This document shows, in pieces, positions 1 to 8,572 of a DNA stretch of 64,000 bases. The stretch's first letter is position 1, and the number at the start of each line of letters is the position of its first letter. The DNA is from Arcobacter ellisii (GTDB lineage: Bacteria > Campylobacterota > Campylobacteria > Campylobacterales > Arcobacteraceae): contig NZ_CP032097.1 in assembly GCF_003544915.1 (NCBI RefSeq), positions 1,240,001-1,304,000 of the forward strand. The letters are read 5' to 3'. The position numbers were made by a program, and so were the translations under genes. The notes under the pieces were generated by a model. It had not been told where the DNA came from and did not search any database. It was given only the letters and a program-made list of their open reading frames with translations.

Positions 1-321
1 ATAATTTTGCCTAAAATTGAAGAAAATCAAGAGTATAAAGATTTTTTACTTTTATTAGAATTATTACAAAACTATAAAATAAAACCACTTTTTATTATGC
101 AAGACTTAAATCCTTATATTTTTGCTAAAAATAGGGAAGAGATGAATATTTTGGTCTCTTTAATAAAATCAAAAGTTGAAGAAAAAGGTTTTGAATATTT
201 TGATATGTGGTCTTATAAAAAAGAGGATTATGAGTTTGGAGTTCTAACAGATTCAGTTCATCTTGGAGAATTAGGTTGGGTAAAAGTTAACCAAAAAATA
301 ATTGAACATTTTATGCAATAA
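1..321 (+). CDS. dltD: DltD C-terminal part (cut by window start)
   Basis: The reading frame is open from the first base, so only the last 106 residues are present. The end contains T-D-S-V-H-L-G, matching the Asp-x-x-His of the catalytic triad of DltD, the SGNH-type hydrolase that moves D-alanine onto envelope polymers. The gene is followed by a dltX-like microprotein, dltB and dltA, which supports the call strongly. The part carrying the catalytic serine is outside the window. An inner-membrane-anchored, extracytoplasmic enzyme is expected from the family. Confidence 0.85.
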   Translation: MILPKIEENQEYKDFLLLLELLQNYKIKPLFIMQDLNPYIFAKNREEMNILVSLIKSKVEEKGFEYFDMWSYKKEDYEFGVLTDSVHLGELGWVKVNQKIIEHFMQ

Positions 322-331
322 GGGAATTTAA

Positions 332-472
332 TTGGGATATTTCTTCAAAAATTTTGTAATCTATTTTTTATTGATAATAGGAATACTTTTTATATCAATA
401 GATAAAAATATTAGTGATTTAAACGGAAAAGATACAGATTCAGAAGTAGAATTTGTATATGAGGAATTTTAA
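332..472 (+). CDS. dltX: DltX-like single-pass membrane microprotein
   Basis: A 46-residue protein starting at TTG 332, with the ribosome binding site AAGGGA at 320-325. It begins with M-G-Y-F-F-K, has one hydrophobic segment (about residues 8-23) and a short polar linker, and ends exactly in F-V-Y-E-E-F. In Gram-positive dlt operons DltX is a protein of this size and layout whose C-terminal FxYxxF motif is conserved, and whose tyrosine is thought to carry D-alanine between DltB and DltD. The stop overlaps the dltB start (TAATG, 470-474), so the two are translationally coupled. The usual Gram-positive place for dltX is upstream of dltA; here it lies between dltD and dltB. The identification rests on size, topology, motif and context, not on a search. 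Confidence 0.8.
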   Translation: MGYFFKNFVIYFLLIIGILFISIDKNISDLNGKDTDSEVEFVYEEF

Positions 473-1608
473 TGGAGAGTTTTTTACCTTTCTCTGGAAT
501 AGGTTTTTTTATAATAAGTTTCATTTTTGTTATATTTTTACATCTATTTAAAAATATTTTAAATAAATTTGTTTCATATAAAATAGTTATGTTTTTAGCT
601 GTTGTTATTTATATATATTTTTGTGTTCCTGAATCTTATGAACTTTTTATATTACTTTTGTATGTTTATATAATTTATACAATTTTTGTATCAAACAATT
701 ATCAAGAAACGATTTTTCCTATGATTGTAATTGCATTTCCTATGATTTTACATAAATTGGAAATAGACCCAATTTTTAAGATTATAGGAATTTCATATAT
801 AACTTTTAGAACTATACAAGCAATTGTTGATAGTCATAACTATGGAAAACTCTCTTTTATGGAGTTTACATCTTTTTTACTTTTTCCAACAACACTTCTT
901 GCAGGACCAATTGATAGGTCATATAGATTTCAAGAAGATTTAAAAAAAGGGTATGAAAATTTAACCTTATCAAATATTGGTAAAGGTTGGGATATTTTAG
1001 TTATTGGTGTTTTATTTAAGTTTGTAATTGCTGAATTAGTAGCTATGTTTTGGTTATCAAAAATAGATGAAAATAGTACAAACTTAATTGATATGATAAA
1101 TAGTGCATATTCATATACAACATATCTATTTTTTGATTTTGCTGGATACAGTGCGATGGCAGTAGGTTTGAGTTATATGATTGGAATTTTTACACCAATG
1201 AATTTTAATCATCCATATTTAGCACCAAATCCACAAGATTTTTGGAGAAGATTTCATATTACTTTAGGAACTTGGTTAACAGATTATTTCTTTAAACCTT
1301 TATATAAATATTTACATAAATTTAAGTATTTAAAAAATAGAAAATTACTTATTCAAAATATCGCAATTATTTGCACTTTTTTACTTATGGGAATGTGGAA
1401 TGGTTTAACTTGGTATTTTATATTTAGTGGATTTTTATTTGGAATTTATTCAAGTATTCATAATGCTTATGTTTTATATGTAAAAAAGGGTGGATATGAT
1501 TATTTTACATTTTTTCCTGAAATAATTAGTATTAATTTAAAAAGATTTTTGATGATAAATGCTGCTGTTTTTGCTTTATATTTTTTTAGTGGAAGGGTTC
1601 CTTTATGA
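472..1608 (+). CDS. dltB: DltB, membrane-bound O-acyltransferase for D-alanine export
   Basis: A 378-residue polytopic membrane protein of the MBOAT family. DltB takes D-alanine from the DltC carrier and passes it across the inner membrane. The family block around F-W-R-R-F-H-I-T-L-G is present, with the first conserved histidine at residue 262. The second block reads M-G-M-W-N-G-L-T-W-Y, so Asn310 stands where the invariant histidine of the W-H-G motif is expected. The start overlaps the dltX-like stop and the end overlaps dltA by ATGA (1605-1608). DltB proteins are usually about 380-410 residues, so this one is full length. No dltC is seen downstream of dltA; it may lie upstream of the window. 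Confidence 0.9.
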   Translation: MESFLPFSGIGFFIISFIFVIFLHLFKNILNKFVSYKIVMFLAVVIYIYFCVPESYELFILLLYVYIIYTIFVSNNYQETIFPMIVIAFPMILHKLEIDPIFKIIGISYITFRTIQAIVDSHNYGKLSFMEFTSFLLFPTTLLAGPIDRSYRFQEDLKKGYENLTLSNIGKGWDILVIGVLFKFVIAELVAMFWLSKIDENSTNLIDMINSAYSYTTYLFFDFAGYSAMAVGLSYMIGIFTPMNFNHPYLAPNPQDFWRRFHITLGTWLTDYFFKPLYKYLHKFKYLKNRKLLIQNIAIICTFLLMGMWNGLTWYFIFSGFLFGIYSSIHNAYVLYVKKGGYDYFTFFPEIISINLKRFLMINAAVFALYFFSGRVPL

Positions 1609-3041
1609 GATTTGATTTAGAGATTTTAGATTTTCTTGAGTGTGATAAAGATATTCAAAAGTTAGCTGTTTGTGGGAGTAATAAAGATTTAACTTGGATT
1701 GAATTTAAAAAAGAGGTTGAACTTTTAAAAAATGAACTTTTAAAATATAATCTTCCTAAAGGTCATCCTATAATTATTTATGGACATAAAGAAGTTGAAT
1801 TTATTGTAAGTATGGTTGCTTGTATGAGTTTAGGTTATCCATACATTCCAATTGATACAATTTATCCAAAACAAAGAGTTGAAAAAATAAAAAATATAGT
1901 TAACTCTTCAATTGTAATTGATACAACAATAAATGAAATAGAGTTTAATAAAGAAAATATAAATACAAACTATTTTTTAGATGATCAAATCATTTATATT
2001 ATTTTTACTTCTGGAAGTACAGGAGAACCTAAGGGAGTTCAAATAACAAAAAGTGCTTTAAATAATTTTGATAAATGGTTAAAGGCTGATTTTGGTCTTC
2101 AATCTGATTCAGTTTTTATGAATCAAGCTCCTTTTAGTTTTGATTTATCAGTTTATGAATTGGTTGGTTTTTTAAGTTTTGGTGGAACAATAGTTTTAAA
2201 TAGTAGAGAAACAATTGAAAACCATATTGATTATATGGAGAGATTAAAAAAATATGCTTGTAGTGTTTGGGTTTCAACGCCTTCATTTATTAGTAAACTT
2301 TTACTTTCAAGCGAATTTACAACTAATAATTTAAAAAATTTAGAAACTTTTATTTTTTGTGGAGAAGTTTTACCAGCAACAACTGTAAAAAGAATAAAAA
2401 ATAGTTTTTCTAATTCAAAAGTTTTAAATACGTATGGTCCAACAGAAGCTACTGTTGCTACAACAATAGTAGAAATTACTTCTGAAATTTTAGAAAAATA
2501 CCCTAAAAGTTTACCTGTTGGATATGTAAAAAAAGGAACAACTATAAATTTATTGGATATTGACCAAGAAAATATTGGAGAGATGGAAATCGTTGGAGAT
2601 AATGTATCTATTGGATATTTTAAAAATGAAGAGTTAAATAAACAAAAATTTGAAAAAAAATATGAAAAAAGAAGTTTTAGAACGGGAGATTTTGGATATT
2701 TTGAAGATAATTTGTTGTTTTTTGCAAATAGAAAAGATGAGCTAATAAAACTTCATGGATTTAGAATAGAATTAGGTGAAATTGATAAAGAGTTTACAAA
2801 TAATGAGTTTATAAATGAAGCTATAACTATTCCTTTAAAAAGAGGAAACGAAGTTGTAAAATTAATTACATTTATTATTTGTAAAACAGATATTAATACA
2901 GAGATTTTAAAAACAGAAGTTTCAAAAACTCTTCCTTATTATATGGTTCCTTCTGATATTATAAAAATTGATAAATTCCCATATAACGCAAATCACAAAA
3001 TTGATAAAAATGAATTAATAACTATTTATAGAAACTTATAA
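1605..3041 (+). CDS. dltA: DltA, D-alanine--carrier protein ligase
   Basis: A 478-residue adenylate-forming enzyme that activates D-alanine with ATP and loads it on the DltC phosphopantetheine carrier in the cytoplasm. The core motifs are visible in order: F-T-S-G-S-T-G-E-P-K-G (A3), Y-G-P-T-E-A (A5), R-T-G-D (A7), H-G-F-R-I-E-L-G-E-I (A8) and N-A-N-H-K-I-D-K (A10 lysine). The protein is close to the usual length of about 500. Its start overlaps the dltB stop, so it is the last gene of the dltD-dltX-dltB-dltA block. An amino acid adenylation domain of another pathway is unlikely in this context. Confidence 0.9.
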   Translation: MRFDLEILDFLECDKDIQKLAVCGSNKDLTWIEFKKEVELLKNELLKYNLPKGHPIIIYGHKEVEFIVSMVACMSLGYPYIPIDTIYPKQRVEKIKNIVNSSIVIDTTINEIEFNKENINTNYFLDDQIIYIIFTSGSTGEPKGVQITKSALNNFDKWLKADFGLQSDSVFMNQAPFSFDLSVYELVGFLSFGGTIVLNSRETIENHIDYMERLKKYACSVWVSTPSFISKLLLSSEFTTNNLKNLETFIFCGEVLPATTVKRIKNSFSNSKVLNTYGPTEATVATTIVEITSEILEKYPKSLPVGYVKKGTTINLLDIDQENIGEMEIVGDNVSIGYFKNEELNKQKFEKKYEKRSFRTGDFGYFEDNLLFFANRKDELIKLHGFRIELGEIDKEFTNNEFINEAITIPLKRGNEVVKLITFIICKTDINTEILKTEVSKTLPYYMVPSDIIKIDKFPYNANHKIDKNELITIYRNL

Positions 3042-3105
3042 AACTTTATATTATTTTTTATTACTTTTAGATATTATTATATTATAAAAATATGGAGTTT
3101 TAAAT

Positions 3106-3168
3106 TTGAAAATAGTATTTTTAAAAATTATTATTTGGAATGACCCCAAAAATATAGACATAAAATAA
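3106..3168 (+). pseudogene. Short 5' gene stub interrupted by the IS3 element
   Basis: A TTG start at 3106 with GGAG at 3094-3097 begins M-K-I-V-F-L-K-I-I-I, which looks like the start of a membrane or exported protein. After ten residues the frame enters the insertion sequence at 3136 and soon stops. Removing the element with one copy of the TATT repeat does not put this stub in frame with the kinase remnant on the other side (it meets a TAG within five codons). The stub is therefore either a different gene, or the DNA between was lost. Confidence 0.35.
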
Positions 3169-3225
3169 TTCAGTTAATTAATATAACAATTTAGAGAAAA
3201 TTGTAAATAATTGAAGGAATTAAAA

Positions 3226-3510
3226 ATGGGAAGAAGAGAATATAGTGAAGAGTTTAGAAGGGATGCTGTAAAACAAGTTGTTGAGAATGGATATGGGATT
3301 GTTGAAACAGCTGAGAGATTAGGTGTACATCATGATTCTTTGAGAAATTGGATAAGAAAGTACCAATCACCTGAAGCAGAAGTAGAAACAAAAAAGTTTC
3401 AAGATACACAAGCTGAAATAAAAAGATTACAAAAAGAGCTAAAAAGAGTTACAGAAGAACGAGATATATTAAAAAAGGCCGCAGCGTACTTTGCAAGCAA
3501 CCCAAATTAA
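3226..3510 (+). CDS. IS3-family transposase OrfA
   Basis: A 94-residue DNA-binding protein of the element. The start ATG 3226 follows GAAGGA at 3212-3217. Residues about 4-45 form a helix-turn-helix of the transposase_8 type (S-E-E-F-R-R-D-A-V ... N-W-I-R-K-Y), followed by a leucine-zipper-like helix (residues about 60-85, I-K-R-L-Q-K-E-L-K-R-V). Near its end the heptamer A-AAA-AAG (3471-3477) lets some ribosomes shift to the orfB frame and make OrfAB, the active transposase of this family. Confidence 0.93.
   Translation: MGRREYSEEFRRDAVKQVVENGYGIVETAERLGVHHDSLRNWIRKYQSPEAEVETKKFQDTQAEIKRLQKELKRVTEERDILKKAAAYFASNPN
3471..3477 (+). other. Programmed -1 frameshift heptamer
   Basis: The run A AAA AAG is in phase with orfA codons (AAA 3472-3474, AAG 3475-3477). 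A -1 slip here continues without a stop through G-R-S-V-L-C-K-Q-P-K-L-K-Y-A-F-I-K into the orfB frame. This is the usual arrangement in IS3-family elements. No downstream stimulatory structure was worked out. Confidence 0.8.
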
Positions 3511-3527
3511 AGTACGCATTTATTAAA

Positions 3528-4394
3528 GTGCATGAAATACAGTACACAATAAGAAGAATGTGTACTGTGTTAAAAGTTCATCCAAGTGGGTATTATAAAT
3601 GGTTAAAACAACCTATTTCAAATCTTGAAAAAGAGAATCAAGAACTTCTTATTGAAATAAAAAAAGCATATAAAGAATCAAATGGAATTTATGGTTATAG
3701 AAATATTCATAAGGATTTGAAAGCTTCAAATATTCATGTAAATAAAAAAAGAGTTGCAAGATTAATGAAAGAAGCAAAACTTTGTGGAATAGGAAATTAT
3801 AAAAGAAGACCTAAGTATAAAGCAGGTTCAATTCATAAAGCTCATCCAAATCATTTAAAACAATGTTTTATATCACAAACTCCAAATGAATCATGGGTAA
3901 GTGATATAACTTATATAAGAACTCATGAAGGATGGATATATCTTGCAATTATCTTAGATTTATTTTCAAGGAAAATTATAGGATGGGCAACAAGTCATAG
4001 AATTACAACAGATTTAATAATTCAAGCATTAAAAAATACTAAATATAGAATTCCAAAAGATGGAGTAATTTTACATTCAGATCAAGGGAGTCAATATAGC
4101 TCATATGAATATAAAACTTTTTTAAAACATCATAACATCACACCAAGTATGAGTAGAAGAGGAAATTGTTATGATAATGCAGTTGCAGAAAGTTTTTTTA
4201 AAACATTAAAAAAAGAGTTAGTAAGAAAAACCATTTTTAGAACAAGAGAAGAAGCAAGAGATAAAATATTTGAATATATTGAGATGTTTTATAATTCAAA
4301 AAGAAGACATAGTTATTTAGGTTTTATAAGTCCAAATGAATTTGAGAAAAGGTACAATGAAAATGTTACTCAACCTGAGGTGTTAACTGATTAA
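3528..4394 (+). CDS. IS3-family transposase OrfB (DDE integrase domain)
   Basis: A 288-residue frame from GTG 3528, more likely made as the second half of OrfAB by frameshifting at 3471-3477, because the frame is open upstream of the GTG and reads K-Y-A-F-I-K, the usual OrfB start in this group. An HTH_21-type segment is followed by an rve integrase core. The acidic triad is visible in W-V-S-D-I-T-Y (first D), H-S-D-Q-G-S-Q-Y (second D) and N-A-V-A-E-S-F-F-K-T-L-K (E). The frame is intact, so the element is probably still active. Confidence 0.93.
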   Translation: MHEIQYTIRRMCTVLKVHPSGYYKWLKQPISNLEKENQELLIEIKKAYKESNGIYGYRNIHKDLKASNIHVNKKRVARLMKEAKLCGIGNYKRRPKYKAGSIHKAHPNHLKQCFISQTPNESWVSDITYIRTHEGWIYLAIILDLFSRKIIGWATSHRITTDLIIQALKNTKYRIPKDGVILHSDQGSQYSSYEYKTFLKHHNITPSMSRRGNCYDNAVAESFFKTLKKELVRKTIFRTREEARDKIFEYIEMFYNSKRRHSYLGFISPNEFEKRYNENVTQPEVLTD

Positions 4395-4424
4395 AAAAGT
4401 GTCTACTACTTCGGGGTCATTCCA

Positions 4425-4964
4425 TATTTATCAAATACAATAGATAATTTTAGGGATTTTATAAAAGAGGATAAATCATATAAAGAGATAAGTATAAAAG
4501 AGATTTTAGAAAATACATTAAATCTTACACATGCATCTTTACATAATAATTTTATAAAATTGGTTTTAGATATTGAAGCAGATTTAAAAATATATGGAAA
4601 TAAAAATGAATTAACAGAAGCCTTTTTAAATATTATTTCAAATAGTAAAGATGTTTTAAAAGATAAAAATGAAGAGGATAGATTAATTTTTATAAAAACA
4701 AAAAAACTTGATAAAAATAGATTGGTAATAAGTTTTTTAGATAGTGGTGGTGGAATTGATGAATCAATTATTTCAAAAGTTTTAGAGCCATATTTTACAA
4801 CAAAACATAAATCTCAAGGAACAGGACTTGGTCTTACAATTGTTGATAAAATTGTAAGAGAAAGACATAAAGGTATAATTGAAATTTATAATGAAGCTTT
4901 TACTTATAATCAAAAACAATATATAGGAGCATGTTTCTCTATTATTTTTGATGATAAATTTTAA
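4425..4964 (+). pseudogene. 3' remnant of a sensor histidine kinase
   Basis: The frame is open from the right edge of the insertion sequence and encodes the end of a kinase: L-S-N-T-I-D-N-F-R-D-F just after the lost H-box region, an N-box (N-I-I-S-N-S-K-D), D-S-G-G-G-I-D and G-T-G-L-G-L-T-I. The sensor and phospho-accepting histidine are missing, and no start with a good ribosome site remains (a TTG at 4560 is the first candidate). The matching 5' part is not on the other side of the element, so the gene lost more than a simple insertion would explain. It converges on cobA with a 4-base overlap. Confidence 0.8.
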
Positions 4965-5695
4965 TCAAACCATTTAATTTCATCTCGCAAGTTTACAACT
5001 TCTCCTACAACTATAATTGCAGGAGTTGGTAAATCTTTTGCTTTTTCTGTAATATCTTCTAATGTTCCAATAACTACTTTTTGCTCTTTTGTTGTTCCTC
5101 TTGAAATAACAGCACAAGGATAATCTTTTCTTTTTCCTAGACTCCTTAGTTTTGAAGTAATAAGATTTATATTATGTAAACCCATTAAAAAAACTATTGT
5201 TTCCTCATTTAAAAAAGTTTCCCATTCTAGTTGGGAGATTTTTTTATTTGGTGTTTCATGGGCTGTTACAACTCTAAAAGAGGTTGTAATTCCTCTGTGA
5301 GTTACTGGAATTCCAGCATAAGCTGGAACTGCTACACTTGAGCTAATTCCTGGAATTATTTCAAATTTTATTTCTCTTTGATGAAGATAAATTGCTTCTT
5401 CTCCACCCCTTCCAAATACAAAAGGATCACCACCTTTTAATCTTACTACATTTTTATATTTTAATGCACATTGATAAATAATTTCGTTTATCTCTTCTTG
5501 TGGCACACTATGATTACCGCTCTCTTTTCCTACAAAAATAAATTCACAATCTTTTTTTGCCATTTTTAAAATCTCTGGATTTGCTAATTTATCATAGATT
5601 ATTACATCTGCTTCACTTATAACTCTAGCTGCTTTTAATGTAAGTAATTCAATATCTCCAGGACCTGCACCAGTTAGATAAACTTTAGTTTCCAT
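4961..5695 (-). CDS. cobA: Uroporphyrinogen-III C-methyltransferase (siroheme precursor)
   Basis: A 244-residue enzyme that methylates uroporphyrinogen III twice with SAM to give precorrin-2, the precursor of siroheme. The family signature V-Y-L-T-G-A-G-P-G-D at the N-terminus, the R-L-K-G-G-D-P-F-V-F-G-R-G-G-E-E block and P-G-I-S-S-S-V-A-V-P-A-Y are all visible. The length is that of the stand-alone SUMT domain, without the CysG oxidase/ferrochelatase half. It starts 1 base after nirD ends, so it is co-transcribed with nirB and nirD and supplies cofactor for NirB. Confidence 0.92.
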   Translation of the reverse strand: METKVYLTGAGPGDIELLTLKAARVISEADVIIYDKLANPEILKMAKKDCEFIFVGKESGNHSVPQEEINEIIYQCALKYKNVVRLKGGDPFVFGRGGEEAIYLHQREIKFEIIPGISSSVAVPAYAGIPVTHRGITTSFRVVTAHETPNKKISQLEWETFLNEETIVFLMGLHNINLITSKLRSLGKRKDYPCAVISRGTTKEQKVVIGTLEDITEKAKDLPTPAIIVVGEVVNLRDEIKWFD

Positions 5696-5696
5696 T

Positions 5697-6005
5697 TTAA
5701 ATTCCTAAATAGATTATGTTTTCAACAATTTTTGTTTCATAGATATTTGTGCAACCATGGTCATTTCCTAAAGCTTCACCACTTTTTAAATCTATATTCC
5801 AGTTATGAAGTGGGCAAGTTACAATATGTTCATGAACTAATCCTTCACTTAGTTTTCCTTTTTTGTGTGGACAAGTATTATTAACTGCAAAGATTGAATC
5901 ATCTTTTGTTTTAAAAATTGCAATTTCTAACTCACCAATTTCTACTACTCTTGAACCCATAAAAGGGATTTCTTCAAGTGTTGTTATTTTGTACCATTTT
6001 TTCAT
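5697..6005 (-). CDS. nirD: Nitrite reductase small subunit, Rieske type
   Basis: A 102-residue protein with a Rieske [2Fe-2S] site: C-P-H-K-K-G and C-P-L-H-N-W-N give the C-x-H ... C-x-x-H ligands. Small NirD subunits of this length partner NirB in the cytoplasmic NADH nitrite reductase. It starts 2 bases after nirB and is followed by cobA in the same operon. Confidence 0.93.
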   Translation of the reverse strand: MKKWYKITTLEEIPFMGSRVVEIGELEIAIFKTKDDSIFAVNNTCPHKKGKLSEGLVHEHIVTCPLHNWNIDLKSGEALGNDHGCTNIYETKIVENIIYLGI

Positions 6006-6007
6006 AA

Positions 6008-8470
6008 CTATATCTCCTTTGCTTCAAAACTAAAAGATTCTTCTGGATTAATAACAATTGATGAAAACTCTTTTGTAAATCCATCTTCTATTGCTTTTGC
6101 CCAAGGGTCAACTTGTGCAGATTTTTGTGACTCTTCAAAACGAGAAGCATAAAACTCTCTTTTTTCTTTATTTAAAATTACATCTTTTACATATTGAAGA
6201 CCAACTCGCTCAACCCAATGGGCAGTTCTTTCTAAATAAAAAGCATCTTCTCTATAAAATTGCATAAATGCTTTTGTATATTGGATTAACTCTTCATCTG
6301 TTTCCACTTTACAAAGTAAATCAGTAACTCGCACCTTTATACCACCATTTCCAGCAATATGAATTTCCCATCCTGAATCAACTCCAACAATACCAAAATC
6401 TTTGATAGTAGCTTCTGCACAGTTTCTTGGACATCCTGAAACTGCAAGTTTATATTTGTGTGGAGTCCAACTTCCCCAAGTGATTTTTTCCAAAAGAACT
6501 CCCATATTCATAGAATCTTGAGTTCCAAATCTACAATAAGTATTTCCAACACAAGTTTTTACAGTTCTTAAACCTTTTGCATAAGCTTGACCTGAAACAA
6601 AACCACAATCATTTAGGTCTTTCCACATAGGCTCTAATTGCTCTTTTTTAACTCCAAGCATATCAAGTCTTTGACCACCTGTAAATTTAACTGTTGGAAC
6701 ATCATATTTAACTGCAATATTTGCTATATCTTTTAACTCTTGTGGAGTTGTTAATCCTCCCCAAATTCTTGGAACTACTGAATAAGTTCCATCTTTTTGG
6801 ATATTTGCAAACATTCTATCGTTTACTAAAGCACTTCTTTTATCGTTTTTATATTTATCATCGTTGTATTTTACAAGTAAGTAGTAGTTTACGGCTGGTC
6901 TACATTTTGCACAACCATCACTTGTTTTCCAAGATAGTTTTTTAAATACATCATAAACAGTTTCAAAGTCACCTTCATTAATAGCTAGTTTAATCTCTTT
7001 GTGTCCTAAAGTTGTACAAGAACAAATTCCCTCTTCAATTGCATTATATTCATCACCTAAAGTATTTACTAAAATTTGTTCAACCAAACCACTACAAGAG
7101 CCACAAGAAGCACCAGCTTTTGTACAAGATTTTACATCAGAGAGTGATTTTAAATCTTTTTCTTTTATAGCTCTTACAATATCGCCTTTACAAACCCCGT
7201 TACATCCACAAACTTCTTCATCATCACTCATACTATTTATATCATTTCCACCATGACCACTATCGCCACTAAGTGCTGATTTACCAAAAAGAATTTTTGT
7301 TCTAAGTTCTGTAATATCTGTCTCTTCTTTTAATAGTTTTAAATACCAAGAAGCATCAGCTGTATCTCCATATAAAACCATACCAATAATTTTATTGTTG
7401 TAAATTACTAATTTTTTATAAATTCCAACTTTTTCATCAAGTAAAATTAAATCTTCAGTTGTTTCATCACCTAAATAATCTCCTGCACTAAATAGGTCAA
7501 CTCCTGAGATTTTAAGTCTTGTTGATAGAGTTGAGCCATTGTAAGCTTCTGTTTTAACTTGTGCTAAATATTTAGCTAAAACTTTTGCTTGTTCGTATAA
7601 AGGAGCAACTAAACCATAAGTATTTCCTTTATGTTCAACACACTCTCCAATAGCAAAAATATTTTCATCACTTGTTTGTAAAAAATCATTTACAACAATT
7701 CCTTTATTTACTTCAATTCCTGCCTCTATTGCTAAATTTTTATTTGGAATAATTCCCGTTGCAAAAATCAGAAGATTTGATTCAACAACACTTCCATCAC
7801 TAAATTTAACAATTTCTACTTCATTTTTACCATCAATTTGTGTTACAGTTGTATTTAGTTTAAACTCTATTCCATAAGATTCAAGATTTTTTTGTAAAAG
7901 TTTTCCACCTGTAGAATCAAGTTGTTGAGAAAGAATTGAGCTACTTCTATGAACTAAAACAGTTTTAATTCCATGTTTTGCAATTCCATAAGCAGCTTCA
8001 AGTCCAAGTAAACCACCACCAACAACTATAGCAGTTTTTGATTTATCTATAGTTTCTAAAATCGTGTCCACATCAGCTTTTGTTCTAAATGCAATTACAT
8101 TTTTTAGATTACTTCCAGTAGTTTTAGGAATAAAAGCAAGTGAACCAGTTGCAATTAGAAGTTTGTCATAAGATTCAACTTTTCCACTAGCACTTGTAAT
8201 AGTTTTTTCTTCTTTATTGATTGAAATTACTTTATCACCTTTATTTAAAGTGATATTGTTTTGTTCATACCAACTATGATGATTTATAATTGTATCTTCA
8301 AAAGTTTTTTCATTTGATAGAATATATGAAAGCATTATTCTATTATAGTTGAAATATGGCTCATCACCATAAATAGTTATATTGTACTTGTCATTTGTTA
8401 GTTCAAGTAAATCCTCAATGGTTCGTAAACCACTCATTCCATTTCCAATTACGACTAATTTTTCTTTCAC
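6008..8470 (-). CDS. nirB: NADH-dependent assimilatory nitrite reductase, large subunit
   Basis: An 820-residue cytoplasmic enzyme reducing nitrite to ammonium. An FAD/NAD(P)H-binding pyridine nucleotide disulfide domain (residues about 1-300, V-V-I-G-N-G-M-S-G) is followed by BFD-like [2Fe-2S] segments with C-G-C-N-G-V-C and C-G-S-C-S-G, then the siroheme/[4Fe-4S] domain with C-V-G-N-T-Y-C and C-P-R-N-C. The start is GTG 8470 with AAAGGAAAT just upstream. It is the first gene of nirB-nirD-cobA. A TTAAT-N5-ATTAA site lies about 90 bases upstream (8558-8572). Confidence 0.95.
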   Translation of the reverse strand: MKEKLVVIGNGMSGLRTIEDLLELTNDKYNITIYGDEPYFNYNRIMLSYILSNEKTFEDTIINHHSWYEQNNITLNKGDKVISINKEEKTITSASGKVESYDKLLIATGSLAFIPKTTGSNLKNVIAFRTKADVDTILETIDKSKTAIVVGGGLLGLEAAYGIAKHGIKTVLVHRSSSILSQQLDSTGGKLLQKNLESYGIEFKLNTTVTQIDGKNEVEIVKFSDGSVVESNLLIFATGIIPNKNLAIEAGIEVNKGIVVNDFLQTSDENIFAIGECVEHKGNTYGLVAPLYEQAKVLAKYLAQVKTEAYNGSTLSTRLKISGVDLFSAGDYLGDETTEDLILLDEKVGIYKKLVIYNNKIIGMVLYGDTADASWYLKLLKEETDITELRTKILFGKSALSGDSGHGGNDINSMSDDEEVCGCNGVCKGDIVRAIKEKDLKSLSDVKSCTKAGASCGSCSGLVEQILVNTLGDEYNAIEEGICSCTTLGHKEIKLAINEGDFETVYDVFKKLSWKTSDGCAKCRPAVNYYLLVKYNDDKYKNDKRSALVNDRMFANIQKDGTYSVVPRIWGGLTTPQELKDIANIAVKYDVPTVKFTGGQRLDMLGVKKEQLEPMWKDLNDCGFVSGQAYAKGLRTVKTCVGNTYCRFGTQDSMNMGVLLEKITWGSWTPHKYKLAVSGCPRNCAEATIKDFGIVGVDSGWEIHIAGNGGIKVRVTDLLCKVETDEELIQYTKAFMQFYREDAFYLERTAHWVERVGLQYVKDVILNKEKREFYASRFEESQKSAQVDPWAKAIEDGFTKEFSSIVINPEESFSFEAKEI

Positions 8471-8557
8471 TTTATTTCCTTTAATTCTTATAGTTAAATT
8501 ATTGCATAAAGTGAAAATTTTGTGATTTTTAAATTGTATATAAATTATTCATTATTC

Positions 8558-8572
8558 TTAATATTAAATTAA
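8558..8572. promoter_or_regulatory. TTAAT-N5-ATTAA site, nirB upstream region
   Basis: The sequence TTAATATTAAATTAA lies between the divergent nirB and chemoreceptor genes. It has the same 15-base frame as the sites at 15251, 15324, 17388 and 22527, but a different centre. In such AT-rich DNA this member alone would not be convincing. Confidence 0.4.

Larger units (their letters stand above)
3136..4424 (+). mobile_element. IS3-family insertion sequence, intact
   Basis: About 1289 bp bounded by imperfect inverted repeats that begin TGGAATGACCCC at both ends (left 3136-3160, right 4400-4424, about 19 of 25 matches). It is flanked by TATT on both sides (3132-3135 and 4425-4428), consistent with a 4-bp target duplication, although in such AT-rich DNA this could be chance. 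It carries orfA and orfB with a -1 frameshift signal and a complete DDE triad. It separates the dlt operon from a truncated kinase gene. Confidence 0.93.

Noticed and set aside
6721-7256. Open frames on the plus strand opposite nirB
   Set aside because: They lie wholly inside nirB, have hydrophobic or low-complexity translations of reversed codons, and no ribosome sites.
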